From JBQTIM01 sp052388135 (GTDB lineage Bacteria; Elusimicrobiota; Elusimicrobia; FEN-1173), in the NCBI GenBank assembly GCA_052388135.1, contig JBQTIM010000077.1, positions 1-6,742 of the forward strand: a stretch of 6,742 bases of DNA, read 5' to 3'. A model generated the notes under the pieces. The model did not search any database. It was not told the origin of the DNA and saw only the letters and a program-made list of their open reading frames with translations. The translations under genes and the position numbers were made by a program. Of this stretch, positions 1 through 5,432 are shown piece by piece; within the stretch, counting starts at the first letter, position 1; every line of letters begins with the position of its first letter.

Positions 1-118
1 GCCCGGACACGCGGCTTCGGCCAAGAAAGCCGATCCCACGCGCGAATCGGCCTGCATCTTCTGCATGGCCTGCGAGAGCGTGTGCCCCGTGGTGGCCATC
101 AAGATCACGCCGAAATAG
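1..118 (+). CDS. 4Fe-4S ferredoxin-type protein, C-terminal end only
   Basis: Only the last 38 codons are in the window; the gene enters from the left edge with its first full codon at base 2 and ends with TAG at 116-118. The tail contains the motif CIFCMACESVCP, which is the CxxCxxCxxxCP pattern that ligates one [4Fe-4S] cluster, followed by a short VVAIKI strand and a lysine end, as in bacterial-type ferredoxins and in the ferredoxin domains of larger oxidoreductases. A second cluster motif, if any, would lie upstream of the window. The residues before the motif are Ala/Lys-rich and look like a linker. The role is probably electron transfer; whether this is a free ferredoxin or the tail of a bigger enzyme cannot be told. 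It converges with tatC, and a terminator separates the two. Confidence 0.85.
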   Translation, partial: PGHAASAKKADPTRESACIFCMACESVCPVVAIKITPK

Positions 119-121
119 CTT

Positions 122-150
122 CCGCTTCGCCGGCGTCCGCGACGAAGCGG
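122..150. repeat. Inverted repeat after the ferredoxin gene
   Basis: CCGCTTCG at 122-129 pairs perfectly with CGAAGCGG at 143-150 around a 13-nt loop. It starts four bases after the ferredoxin stop codon. No T-run follows it on either strand, so it is not a classical terminator alone. It could be a 3' mRNA stabilising or attenuating hairpin standing in front of the true terminator at 170-208. The pairing is seen in the sequence; the role is inferred. Confidence 0.5.
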
Positions 151-169
151 CCGCCGAAAGATTTCATCG

Positions 170-208
170 AGCCGGCCGGACCCTCCAGGGTTCGGCCGGC
201 TTGTTTTT
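170..208 (+). terminator. Rho-independent terminator of the ferredoxin gene
   Basis: AGCCGGCCG at 170-178 pairs with CGGCCGGCT at 193-201 to give a 9-bp, nearly all-GC stem. The 14-nt loop contains a further ccct/aggg match that can extend it. It is followed at once by TGTTTTT at 202-208 on the + strand. The T-run on this strand assigns it to the ferredoxin transcript. On the - strand only a weak, T-poor tail follows, so it is at best a poor terminator for tatC, whose stop codon lies a few bases away. Confidence 0.8.
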
Positions 209-211
209 GTC

Positions 212-949
212 TCAGGGCCGCGGGGCAAGCCAGCGCGCCAGCAGGATGGAGACCTCGAAAAGCACGTAAGCCGGCACCGCTAGAATAAGCTGGGTCACGA
301 CGTCCGGACCCGGCGTCAGGAGCGCCGCCGCGGCCAGGATGCCCAAGGCCGCGTGGCGCCTGTAGCGCCTCAGCCCGCCGGCCGTCACGAACCCCCATCG
401 CGCCAACGCGGCGACGACCACGGGAATCTGGAACAACAAGCCCAAACCCAAGGTCGTCCAGAAAGCGAATTGGAATGTGGCCTCCAGGTCCATCAGCGGC
501 CGCAGCTGGGCGGAGCCGAACGTCAAAAGGAAGGCCATCCCCGCGGGAACGGCCGCGAACCAGGCCAGCGCAGCCCCGGCGGCGAACAGCAGGTAGGAAA
601 ACGGCAGGGCGCCCAGAACCACCCGCCTCTCGCTCACCGTCAGCGCCACGCCGACGAAGCTCCAGAAGTGGTAAATCCAAACAGGCAGGGAAAAGAAAAA
701 GCCCAGGGCGCCGGCCATCTTGAGGCGCGTGACGAAGGCCTCGGCCGGCCTTAAAAAAACCAGCGAGCCGGCCGGCTTGGAGAGCGCCCGGATAAAGGCG
801 TCGGTGAAGAACCAGCAGACGATGGAGGAGAGAAGGACGGCCCCCAAGCACCAGAAAAGGCGGCGGCGCAGCTCTTCCAGGTGGTCCGTGAAAGGGCGCG
901 GCTCGTCGAAGGGAGCGGAGGAGGAATCCTCGCCGGGAGGAGGGGCCAT
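212..949 (-). CDS. tatC: Sec-independent (twin-arginine) protein translocase subunit TatC
   Basis: A 245-residue polytopic inner-membrane protein, close to the usual TatC length. TatC binds the twin-arginine signal of folded, often cofactor-containing, export substrates and recruits TatA to form the pore. Family marks seen are HLEELRRRL at 23-31 (the cytoplasmic N-terminal signature), FVTRLKMA at 72-79, SLPVWIYHFWSF at 87-98, SERR at 106-109 (E107 matches E. coli E103), and LTPGPDVVTQ at 211-220. About six hydrophobic segments are present. At 171-176 the sequence is LLFQIP, so Gln174 stands where E. coli has Glu170. The N-terminus before HLEEL is a Pro/acidic extension of about 22 residues. 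The ATG at 949 lies 18 nt after the tatA stop with no clear Shine-Dalgarno, suggesting coupling to tatA. No other start codon lies between it and the conserved block. Confidence 0.96.
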   Translation of the reverse strand: MAPPPGEDSSSAPFDEPRPFTDHLEELRRRLFWCLGAVLLSSIVCWFFTDAFIRALSKPAGSLVFLRPAEAFVTRLKMAGALGFFFSLPVWIYHFWSFVGVALTVSERRVVLGALPFSYLLFAAGAALAWFAAVPAGMAFLLTFGSAQLRPLMDLEATFQFAFWTTLGLGLLFQIPVVVAALARWGFVTAGGLRRYRRHAALGILAAAALLTPGPDVVTQLILAVPAYVLFEVSILLARWLAPRP

Positions 950-967
950 GCGGAAGGCGCGGCGGGG

Positions 968-1153
968 CTAGGCGTTCTGGCCGGGGTCCGGGTCCTTGGG
1001 TTTCCCGTTCTCGCCGCCGTCCTTCATGCCTTCCTTGAACGACGTGATGGCGCGGCCGAAGCTGCGGCCGATTTCCGGAAGACGCTTGGCGCCGAACAGC
1101 AAAAGCGCCACCACCAGGATCAACGCCAGCTCCTGCCAGCCCATGCCGAACAT
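968..1153 (-). CDS. tatA: Sec-independent protein translocase subunit TatA
   Basis: A 61-residue protein of the TatA/TatB (MttA/Hcf106) family. It has one short N-terminal transmembrane helix (about residues 5-21, ending LLLFGAKRLPE), the conserved FG hinge at 20-21, and an amphipathic helix (about 25-45, RSFGRAITSFKEGMKD). A charged, disordered Gly/Asp/Lys tail follows. The FGAKRLPEIGRSFG hinge is TatA-like rather than the GPxRLP of TatB. TatA oligomers form the passage for folded proteins recruited by TatC. There is only one TatA/B-type gene beside tatC, so this may be a minimal TatA-TatC system with a bifunctional TatA, unless a tatB lies elsewhere. A strong GAGGAGG ribosome binding site fixes the ATG at 1153. 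It is the first gene of a two-gene operon with tatC. Confidence 0.95.
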   Translation of the reverse strand: MFGMGWQELALILVVALLLFGAKRLPEIGRSFGRAITSFKEGMKDGGENGKPKDPDPGQNA

Positions 1154-1158
1154 AAAAT

Positions 1159-1165
1159 CCTCCTC
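1159..1165 (-). promoter_or_regulatory. Ribosome binding site of tatA
   Basis: On the - strand this reads GAGGAGG, five bases upstream of the tatA ATG. It is a near-perfect Shine-Dalgarno and supports the start chosen. It contrasts with tatC and the kinase gene, where no such site is visible. Confidence 0.9.
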
Positions 1166-1211
1166 GATGGTAAAGGGCCCGCGCCCTCACGGCCCGCCGA
1201 CGAGCGGAAAG

Positions 1212-1237
1212 CCGTTGATCCGGCGCGAACCGGACGG
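1212..1237 (-). other. Stem-loop in the tatA leader / after the kinase gene
   Basis: TCCGG at 1219-1223 pairs with CCGGA at 1230-1234 around a six-base loop. An outer CCG/CGG (1212-1214 with 1235-1237) can extend it across a small bulge. It lies between the kinase stop codon and tatA, just downstream of the proposed -10 element, so it would form at or near the 5' end of the tatAC mRNA. No T-run follows on the - strand, so it is a poor candidate for a kinase terminator; read-through from kinase into tat remains possible. Confidence 0.4.
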
Positions 1238-1241
1238 GTTT

Positions 1242-1250
1242 AGTATATCA
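1242..1250 (-). promoter_or_regulatory. Extended -10 promoter for tatAC
   Basis: The - strand reads TGATATACT. This is an exact TGn extended -10 element followed by TATACT, one base from the TATAAT consensus of housekeeping sigma factors. The predicted transcript would start near 1235 and leave a leader of about 80 nt before the tatA ATG. At the expected -35 position, inside the 3' end of the kinase gene, the sequence CGGCGT does not resemble TTGACA, which is tolerated for extended -10 promoters. The local AT-rich patch stands out in very GC-rich surroundings. The motif is seen; its activity is inferred. Confidence 0.55.
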
Positions 1251-1262
1251 AAGGGGGAAGGG

Positions 1263-4200
1263 CTACGCCGAGGCTCTGCTTTTGGCCAGCAGGGTCCGCG
1301 CCACCCGCAGGAAGAAATCCATGTCCAGCGGTTTGTGCATGACGGAAAGGCCCCGCTGCTCCATATCCTTCATGAGGGCCGGGTTGAGGACGTCGCCCGT
1401 GAGGAAGAGGAACGCGGGCCGGGGATGCTTGCACCAGCGGGGCCAATCGTTGTAGAAATCAATGCCCGTCTCCTCGCCCAACTGGATGTCGGCCACCACC
1501 AGGTCGAAGGGCTTCTGCGAGGCTTTGAGCACCGCGTCCTTGATGCCGGCCGCCTCCTCGGGTTTGTCCTTCTCCCGCTCGAACACCTTGGCCAGAAACG
1601 ACCGCACGTCCGGCTCGTCGTCCAAAATCAAAATGGATTTCCCCGCCACGGCCGGCACCGACGGCTCCTGGACCTCGTCCGGCGCCTGCCGCTCCGACGT
1701 CGGCGGCAGATCGAACCAAAACGTGGAGCCTTCCCCCTCCCGGCTGAGCAGGCCCAGCTGGCCGCCGTGGTCCTCCAAAATCTGCCGGCACACCGACAAT
1801 CCCAGTCCCGTGCCGCGGCCGGCGCTCTTGGTGGTGAAGAACGGCTCGAACAAGCGCCCCTGAATGTCCGCCGGAACGCCGGGTCCCGTGTCCCGGACCT
1901 CCAGCCTCACCCGCCCGTCCAGCAGCTCCGCCCGCACGCTCACGCGCCGGACGCCGTTCCAGGAGGACATAGCGTCGCAGGCGTTGTTGACCAAGTTCAC
2001 GAAGACCTGCTGGACCTGCTGGAAGTTGGCCTTCACGCGGGGAAGATTCTCCGGCACGTCCACTTCCCCGAGAGTCACGCCGGCCTTCCGCATTTTGTAA
2101 TCCAAAAGATCCAGGGAGGCCTTCACCACCTCGTCCAGCCGCACGGGGCGCTTCTCCACCTCGCCCTGCCGCACGAAAAGAAGAAGGTTGTCTATGATCT
2201 TCCGGCAGCGGATGGCGTTCTCGTTGATGATGCGAAGGTCGTTCCTCAGCTCCTCGGCCTTCACGCTTCCCTCGGCGCTTTCCTCGTTCAAAATATCGGC
2301 GTAACCCACCACGGCGGTGAGCGGGTTGTTCAGCTCGTGGGCGATGCCCGAGATCAGCTGGCCCACGGCGGAGAGCTTTTCCGAGCTGATGAGCTGCCGC
2401 TGGATTTTCTTGGCCTCCGTCACGTCGCGGATCACCACGGCCCATTCCTGGTTCATCCAAAAATCCTGATGGGCGCCGCCCCAGGACAGGCTCAGGTCCA
2501 GCCGCCGGCCGGCCTTGGTCATGCCGGGCATGGCGTGGTCGCGCACCGAGCCCTTTTCGATCACCTCCGCCAGCAAAGCTTTGAAATCCTTGTCGGAGCT
2601 CCGGCCGAAAAGCGCCGTAAGCGGCTTGCCCAGCATCTCCTCGGCGCTGTAGCCGAAGACGCTTTCGGCGCCGCGGTTCCAGGTGGTGATCCAAAATTCC
2701 CGCGAAATACCCAAAACCGCTTCGGGCGAGTTCTCCAGGACCGTTCTGTAGCGGGCCTCGGACTGCGCCAAATCCTGGAACAACTTCAAGTTTTCCAGCG
2801 CCAGCCCCATGGCGTTGGCGAACAGCGTCAGCGCGTCCCGGTCCGACTCCTGCAAAGGCCTTCCGCCGTAAAAGTTGTCGGCGGTGATGACCCCGAACAC
2901 CCTCTCTTTGCCGCATATGGGCGCCATGACGAACTCCCGCGTCTTCGATTCTTTCACGAAGTCCAGGTTGACGCGGCTGTCGTCTCCGGGAGATCTGACC
3001 AGAGCCGCCTTCCTGGTGGTCACAACTTGGCTGAGGATATCGTCGCCCGACAACGGCACCCGGCGCTGACGGAAAGCGCTCTCGGCCAGACCCATGGCCT
3101 CGGCCCCATACACGTGCCGCCCTGAAATTTCGCCCTTTTTCTGGTCCACCCAGTAAAGGGCCGTGCGGTCGAAACCGCACCCTTGGGCCGCCGCCTCGAG
3201 ACAGGTCCGCAAAATGGCTTCCTCGCTGAGCCTTTGCGTGACGGCGCCCTCCATGTCCCGCAAGGCCATCAATTGGCGAATCCGTCGTTCCAATTCACGT
3301 TCCCGCTCGCCCAAGCTCTCCGCCATGCGATTGAAGGAAGCGGCTAAAACTTGGAGCTCCTGCGTTTGAGGCGCATCGATGCGATAAGACAGTTCACCCG
3401 CCGCGAATTTCTCCGTCCCCCTCACCATATCCTGTATGGGCTTAACCGAAACCGACACCTTCCAAGCGATGAGCCCCATGACCACGATACAAGCCAGAAA
3501 GGAAAAAATAAGCGTCAAAATTCTTATCTGTTTTAAAGGGGACAGGAACTCCTCGGCCTGCGTCACCACCACCACCTGCCAGGGAGTTCCACCGATGTCG
3601 AAACGGCCCGACAAAGGATTCTTAAAATCGGGCTTTTGGCCTAGGACGTGCCCCACGGGGCCTTCGATGTATGCGCTGCCTTGCTCTCCCACTTGGAGCC
3701 GACGGAGGAAAGCTTCCACGTGGCGCATGTCGCAATCCAGCACCACGGCTCCGCGCAAAAGGCCCCTGTCGTCAAAGACGGGCTTGGCGTAGCGGGCCAG
3801 CGAAAACGCCGGTCCCGGGATAAAGCTGCTGTCGGTCTTGCCTTGCCGGAGGGTTGAGATCAACTCTTTCGACACGGGCGGGCTGCGAGGAGACTGCCCG
3901 TCGCCCGAGCGGGTGGCACACACCAAGCGCCCCGCCGCGTCAACGAAGGAAATTTGGTAATAAACTTCGGCGCGCGCCGCGAAACTGTCGAAATACCTGG
4001 CAATCTCCCGACGATAACTTTCGGCCTCTTCGCGCAAGCCGAACTCCAAATTTTTCTGGTAGTCGAGCAAGAGGGGCGTCTCGGAAACGGATTCCAAATC
4101 GTTGAGGCGCTGCTGAAAGAACGATCCCAGGCCAAGAGCGGCGTTTTCCGCCAGAGAATCCACTTCCTTCTGAACGCCGATCAGGATCTGCCGCCGCACC

Positions 4201-4355
4201 AGGAAAAAACTGGAAGCCCCCAGCAACACCACAAAAACCAGGATCACGGGAAGAACACCCATGACGATATCCCGGTGGAGCGTAGCTTCCCGCCAAGAAC
4301 CCAGCCATTGCCGAAAGGGAAGGCGGAGATTTGCCGGTAGTTTTAAGCTACGCAT
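1263..4355 (-). CDS. Membrane-bound hybrid sensor histidine kinase (dCache-HAMP-GAF-PAS-HisKA-HATPase-REC)
   Basis: A 1030-residue inner-membrane kinase. Transmembrane helix 1 is at about 33-53. An extracytoplasmic region at about 54-275 looks like a double-Cache ligand domain (YYQISFVDAAGRLVCA near 132-147, ARYAKPVFDDRGLLRGAVV near 187-205). Transmembrane helix 2 is at about 279-298, followed by HAMP (about 299-352) and a short coiled coil. GAF is at about 373-522 and PAS at about 533-646. HisKA has GIAHELNNPLT with phospho-acceptor His673. The ATPase has an N box at 787-793, DTGPGV at 822-827, FEPFFTTK at 836-843 and GRGTGLGLS at 846-854. After a Pro/Glu-rich linker comes a receiver at about 906-1025 with Asp912/Asp913, phospho-acceptor Asp956, Thr986 and Lys1008. 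All catalytic residues are present. The ATG at 4355 is the first possible start after an in-frame stop but has no clear ribosome binding site; Met32 is an alternative. No partner regulator or DNA-binding output is visible nearby, and the ligand is unknown. Confidence 0.95.
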   Translation of the reverse strand: MRSLKLPANLRLPFRQWLGSWREATLHRDIVMGVLPVILVFVVLLGASSFFLVRRQILIGVQKEVDSLAENAALGLGSFFQQRLNDLESVSETPLLLDYQKNLEFGLREEAESYRREIARYFDSFAARAEVYYQISFVDAAGRLVCATRSGDGQSPRSPPVSKELISTLRQGKTDSSFIPGPAFSLARYAKPVFDDRGLLRGAVVLDCDMRHVEAFLRRLQVGEQGSAYIEGPVGHVLGQKPDFKNPLSGRFDIGGTPWQVVVVTQAEEFLSPLKQIRILTLIFSFLACIVVMGLIAWKVSVSVKPIQDMVRGTEKFAAGELSYRIDAPQTQELQVLAASFNRMAESLGERERELERRIRQLMALRDMEGAVTQRLSEEAILRTCLEAAAQGCGFDRTALYWVDQKKGEISGRHVYGAEAMGLAESAFRQRRVPLSGDDILSQVVTTRKAALVRSPGDDSRVNLDFVKESKTREFVMAPICGKERVFGVITADNFYGGRPLQESDRDALTLFANAMGLALENLKLFQDLAQSEARYRTVLENSPEAVLGISREFWITTWNRGAESVFGYSAEEMLGKPLTALFGRSSDKDFKALLAEVIEKGSVRDHAMPGMTKAGRRLDLSLSWGGAHQDFWMNQEWAVVIRDVTEAKKIQRQLISSEKLSAVGQLISGIAHELNNPLTAVVGYADILNEESAEGSVKAEELRNDLRIINENAIRCRKIIDNLLLFVRQGEVEKRPVRLDEVVKASLDLLDYKMRKAGVTLGEVDVPENLPRVKANFQQVQQVFVNLVNNACDAMSSWNGVRRVSVRAELLDGRVRLEVRDTGPGVPADIQGRLFEPFFTTKSAGRGTGLGLSVCRQILEDHGGQLGLLSREGEGSTFWFDLPPTSERQAPDEVQEPSVPAVAGKSILILDDEPDVRSFLAKVFEREKDKPEEAAGIKDAVLKASQKPFDLVVADIQLGEETGIDFYNDWPRWCKHPRPAFLFLTGDVLNPALMKDMEQRGLSVMHKPLDMDFFLRVARTLLAKSRASA

Positions 4356-4383
4356 AAGATGCGAAAGAAGATAAAATGTTCAT
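4348..4383 (-). other. Possible 11-codon upstream ORF overlapping the kinase start
   Basis: On the - strand an ATG at 4383-4381 opens an 11-codon frame (MNILSSFASYA) that stops with TAG at 4350-4348, a few bases inside the kinase gene and in a different frame. Ribosomes ending there would terminate next to the kinase ATG at 4355, an arrangement used for translational coupling. It would help explain why the kinase start lacks a Shine-Dalgarno. The small frame itself has no good ribosome binding site: GGGGG touches its ATG and GAGG is about 15 nt upstream. It may therefore be chance. Confidence 0.15.
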
Positions 4384-4425
4384 CCCCCAAGTTGATGGCC
4401 TCATTCTCGGAAAATCCAGCGCAGC

Positions 4426-4437
4426 GGGCGCGCGCCC
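4426..4437. repeat. GC palindrome between the sphA-like gene and the kinase
   Basis: GGGCGCGCGCCC is a perfect 12-base palindrome in the 87-nt gap after the SphA-like stop codon. As RNA it gives only a 4-5 bp hairpin. On the - strand the nearest T-run (ATTTT) is about a dozen bases further on, so it is at most a weak terminator. In such GC-rich DNA it may be chance. I find no convincing -35/-10 pair for the kinase in this gap. Confidence 0.25.
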
Positions 4438-4442
4438 GGCGT

Positions 4443-5354
4443 TCAAAACCGATGGATGAACTGGAGGGTCGTCCGGCGGCCCTGGAACCGGTTCCGGACG
4501 CCGAACTCGACGGGGTGGGACAAGGCCAGCATAAGACCCTGGCTCGTGTAGAAAAGGCCCGGCCCAGCGGCGAAAGCCCTTTCTTTGGAATTCATGGCAT
4601 CCACACCGTTGACCTCGTCCTCCGTCGTCTGTTGGAGCCCGTAGCCTGCGGCGCCCAGGCGAAGCCGGGGCGAGACCTGCCGCGAAACGGCCCAATTGGC
4701 ATGAAACAGCCGGCCCGGCCTTGTTTTGGTGTCGTCGTTCTCGCCGTGGAAGGCATAAAACAGCCTCCAACTGGTTTCCCACTTCGGATGAAACAGCCAG
4801 ACGAAGGAATAGTAAGGCTCGAGAGTCAACAGGTTGGAGCCGGGGTTGACCAATTTATTCTTGTCGTACTTGCCCGTCGGCAACGTCACAAGGAACTCGA
4901 CCCTTTGAAAAAGCGGGCCGCCGAACAGCGACTTCCCGTCCCACTGCAACGCCGGAGCGATAACCCAATCGCCCATCCCCGCCGTGTTGGCCGTGAGCGG
5001 AACGGGCCCGATGCCCCCTTTGACCGTCGGCGCCACCACGGGAACGACGATATCCAATCCCACGTTCCCGCCCAGGAGCTTATAAGGCGACAGCAAATAG
5101 AGCTGATTCAGTTGGACCAGAACGTTCGCCTCGGCCCCTCCTGGAATAACGTTGCCCTCGCTGTCCTTGGCCTTGCGCCCCTCCACGAAAAGGACATAGT
5201 TAAGATAATAAATCCCCGGGGGCGCCCCCCCGTCCAGAAACGTCGTGGCGCTTAAATTAACGGGCGGCTGGTTGAACGCATGGGAGGGGCACGCGAATGC
5301 CGCCAAAATCAAGCCGGAAATAAGCCATCCCCGCACAGATCGTCCTCGATTCAT
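4443..5354 (-). CDS. SphA / phenol_MetA_deg family outer-membrane protein (putative transporter)
   Basis: A 303-residue protein with a clear signal peptide: basic MNRGR, a hydrophobic core at about 10-21, and predicted cleavage after SHA at 24-26. The mature part alternates short amphipathic strands rich in aromatic residues and ends in Phe303, as in outer-membrane beta-barrels. The early block GAPPGIYYLNYVLFVEG (43-59), the LDIVVPVVAPT strand (100-110) and the GMGDWVIAPALQW block (126-138) are what I associate with the SphA/MetA-pathway phenol-degradation transporter family. Members sit near aromatic-degradation genes, but their transport role is mostly presumed. No degradation genes are visible here. 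A strong ribosome binding site supports the ATG at 5354. It lies 78 nt downstream of the binding-protein gene and may share its transcript. A lipoprotein is unlikely because Cys22 is not preceded by a proper lipobox. Confidence 0.8.
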   Translation of the reverse strand: MNRGRSVRGWLISGLILAAFACPSHAFNQPPVNLSATTFLDGGAPPGIYYLNYVLFVEGRKAKDSEGNVIPGGAEANVLVQLNQLYLLSPYKLLGGNVGLDIVVPVVAPTVKGGIGPVPLTANTAGMGDWVIAPALQWDGKSLFGGPLFQRVEFLVTLPTGKYDKNKLVNPGSNLLTLEPYYSFVWLFHPKWETSWRLFYAFHGENDDTKTRPGRLFHANWAVSRQVSPRLRLGAAGYGLQQTTEDEVNGVDAMNSKERAFAAGPGLFYTSQGLMLALSHPVEFGVRNRFQGRRTTLQFIHRF

Positions 5355-5359
5355 GGTGT

Positions 5360-5368
5360 CCCCTCCTC
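5360..5368 (-). promoter_or_regulatory. Ribosome binding site of the sphA-like gene
   Basis: The - strand reads GAGGAGGGG, five bases upstream of the ATG at 5354. It is a strong Shine-Dalgarno that fixes the start and hence the signal peptide. No convincing -10/-35 pair was seen in the 78-nt gap above it, which favours co-transcription with the upstream binding-protein gene. Confidence 0.85.
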
Positions 5369-5390
5369 AAGCATTTCGACTGTTTTCGCC

Positions 5391-5432
5391 AAAAACGAAC
5401 ACACGCCCGCAGCTCCTGTTTGGCCGGCGGGC
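5391..5432 (-). terminator. Possible weak terminator or attenuating hairpin after the binding-protein gene
   Basis: On the - strand GCCCGC, directly after the TGA of the binding-protein gene, pairs with GCGGGC (5427-5432 with 5405-5410) around a 16-nt loop. A T-rich tail GTGTGTTCGTTTTT follows, but its five-T run (5391-5395) starts about nine bases past the stem, which is further than usual. It may reduce read-through into the SphA-like gene or act as a processing or stabilising hairpin. That would fit higher expression of the binding protein. Confidence 0.35.

Noticed and set aside
105..1190. A 361-codon - strand frame spanning tatC and tatA
   Set aside because: It overlaps two clear tat genes in another frame and its product is Arg/Gly/Ala-rich with no family resemblance.
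1219..1234. Hairpin after the kinase as a rho-independent terminator
   Set aside because: The stem is only 5 bp and no T-run follows on the - strand, so it does not meet terminator criteria.
996..3125. A 709-codon open frame on the + strand opposite the kinase and tatA genes
   Set aside because: It is a GC-driven antisense shadow: its product is rich in His, Arg, Gln and Pro with no recognisable domain, and the opposite strand carries a kinase with every catalytic motif intact.
1459..3180. A 573-codon frame on the - strand in another phase within the kinase gene
   Set aside because: The product is Gly/Arg/Pro-rich low-complexity sequence without domains, and it lies wholly inside the kinase coding region; it results from GC-rich third positions.
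3860..4355. Several short frames on both strands around the kinase N-terminus
   Set aside because: The kinase frame here encodes a coherent membrane helix and Cache domain; the alternatives have no ribosome binding sites or recognisable products.
5277..5354. SphA-like protein as a lipoprotein (Cys22 near the end of the signal peptide)
   Set aside because: The residues before the Cys are AFA with Phe at -2 and no Leu at -3, not a lipobox, while SHA at 24-26 is a good signal peptidase I site.
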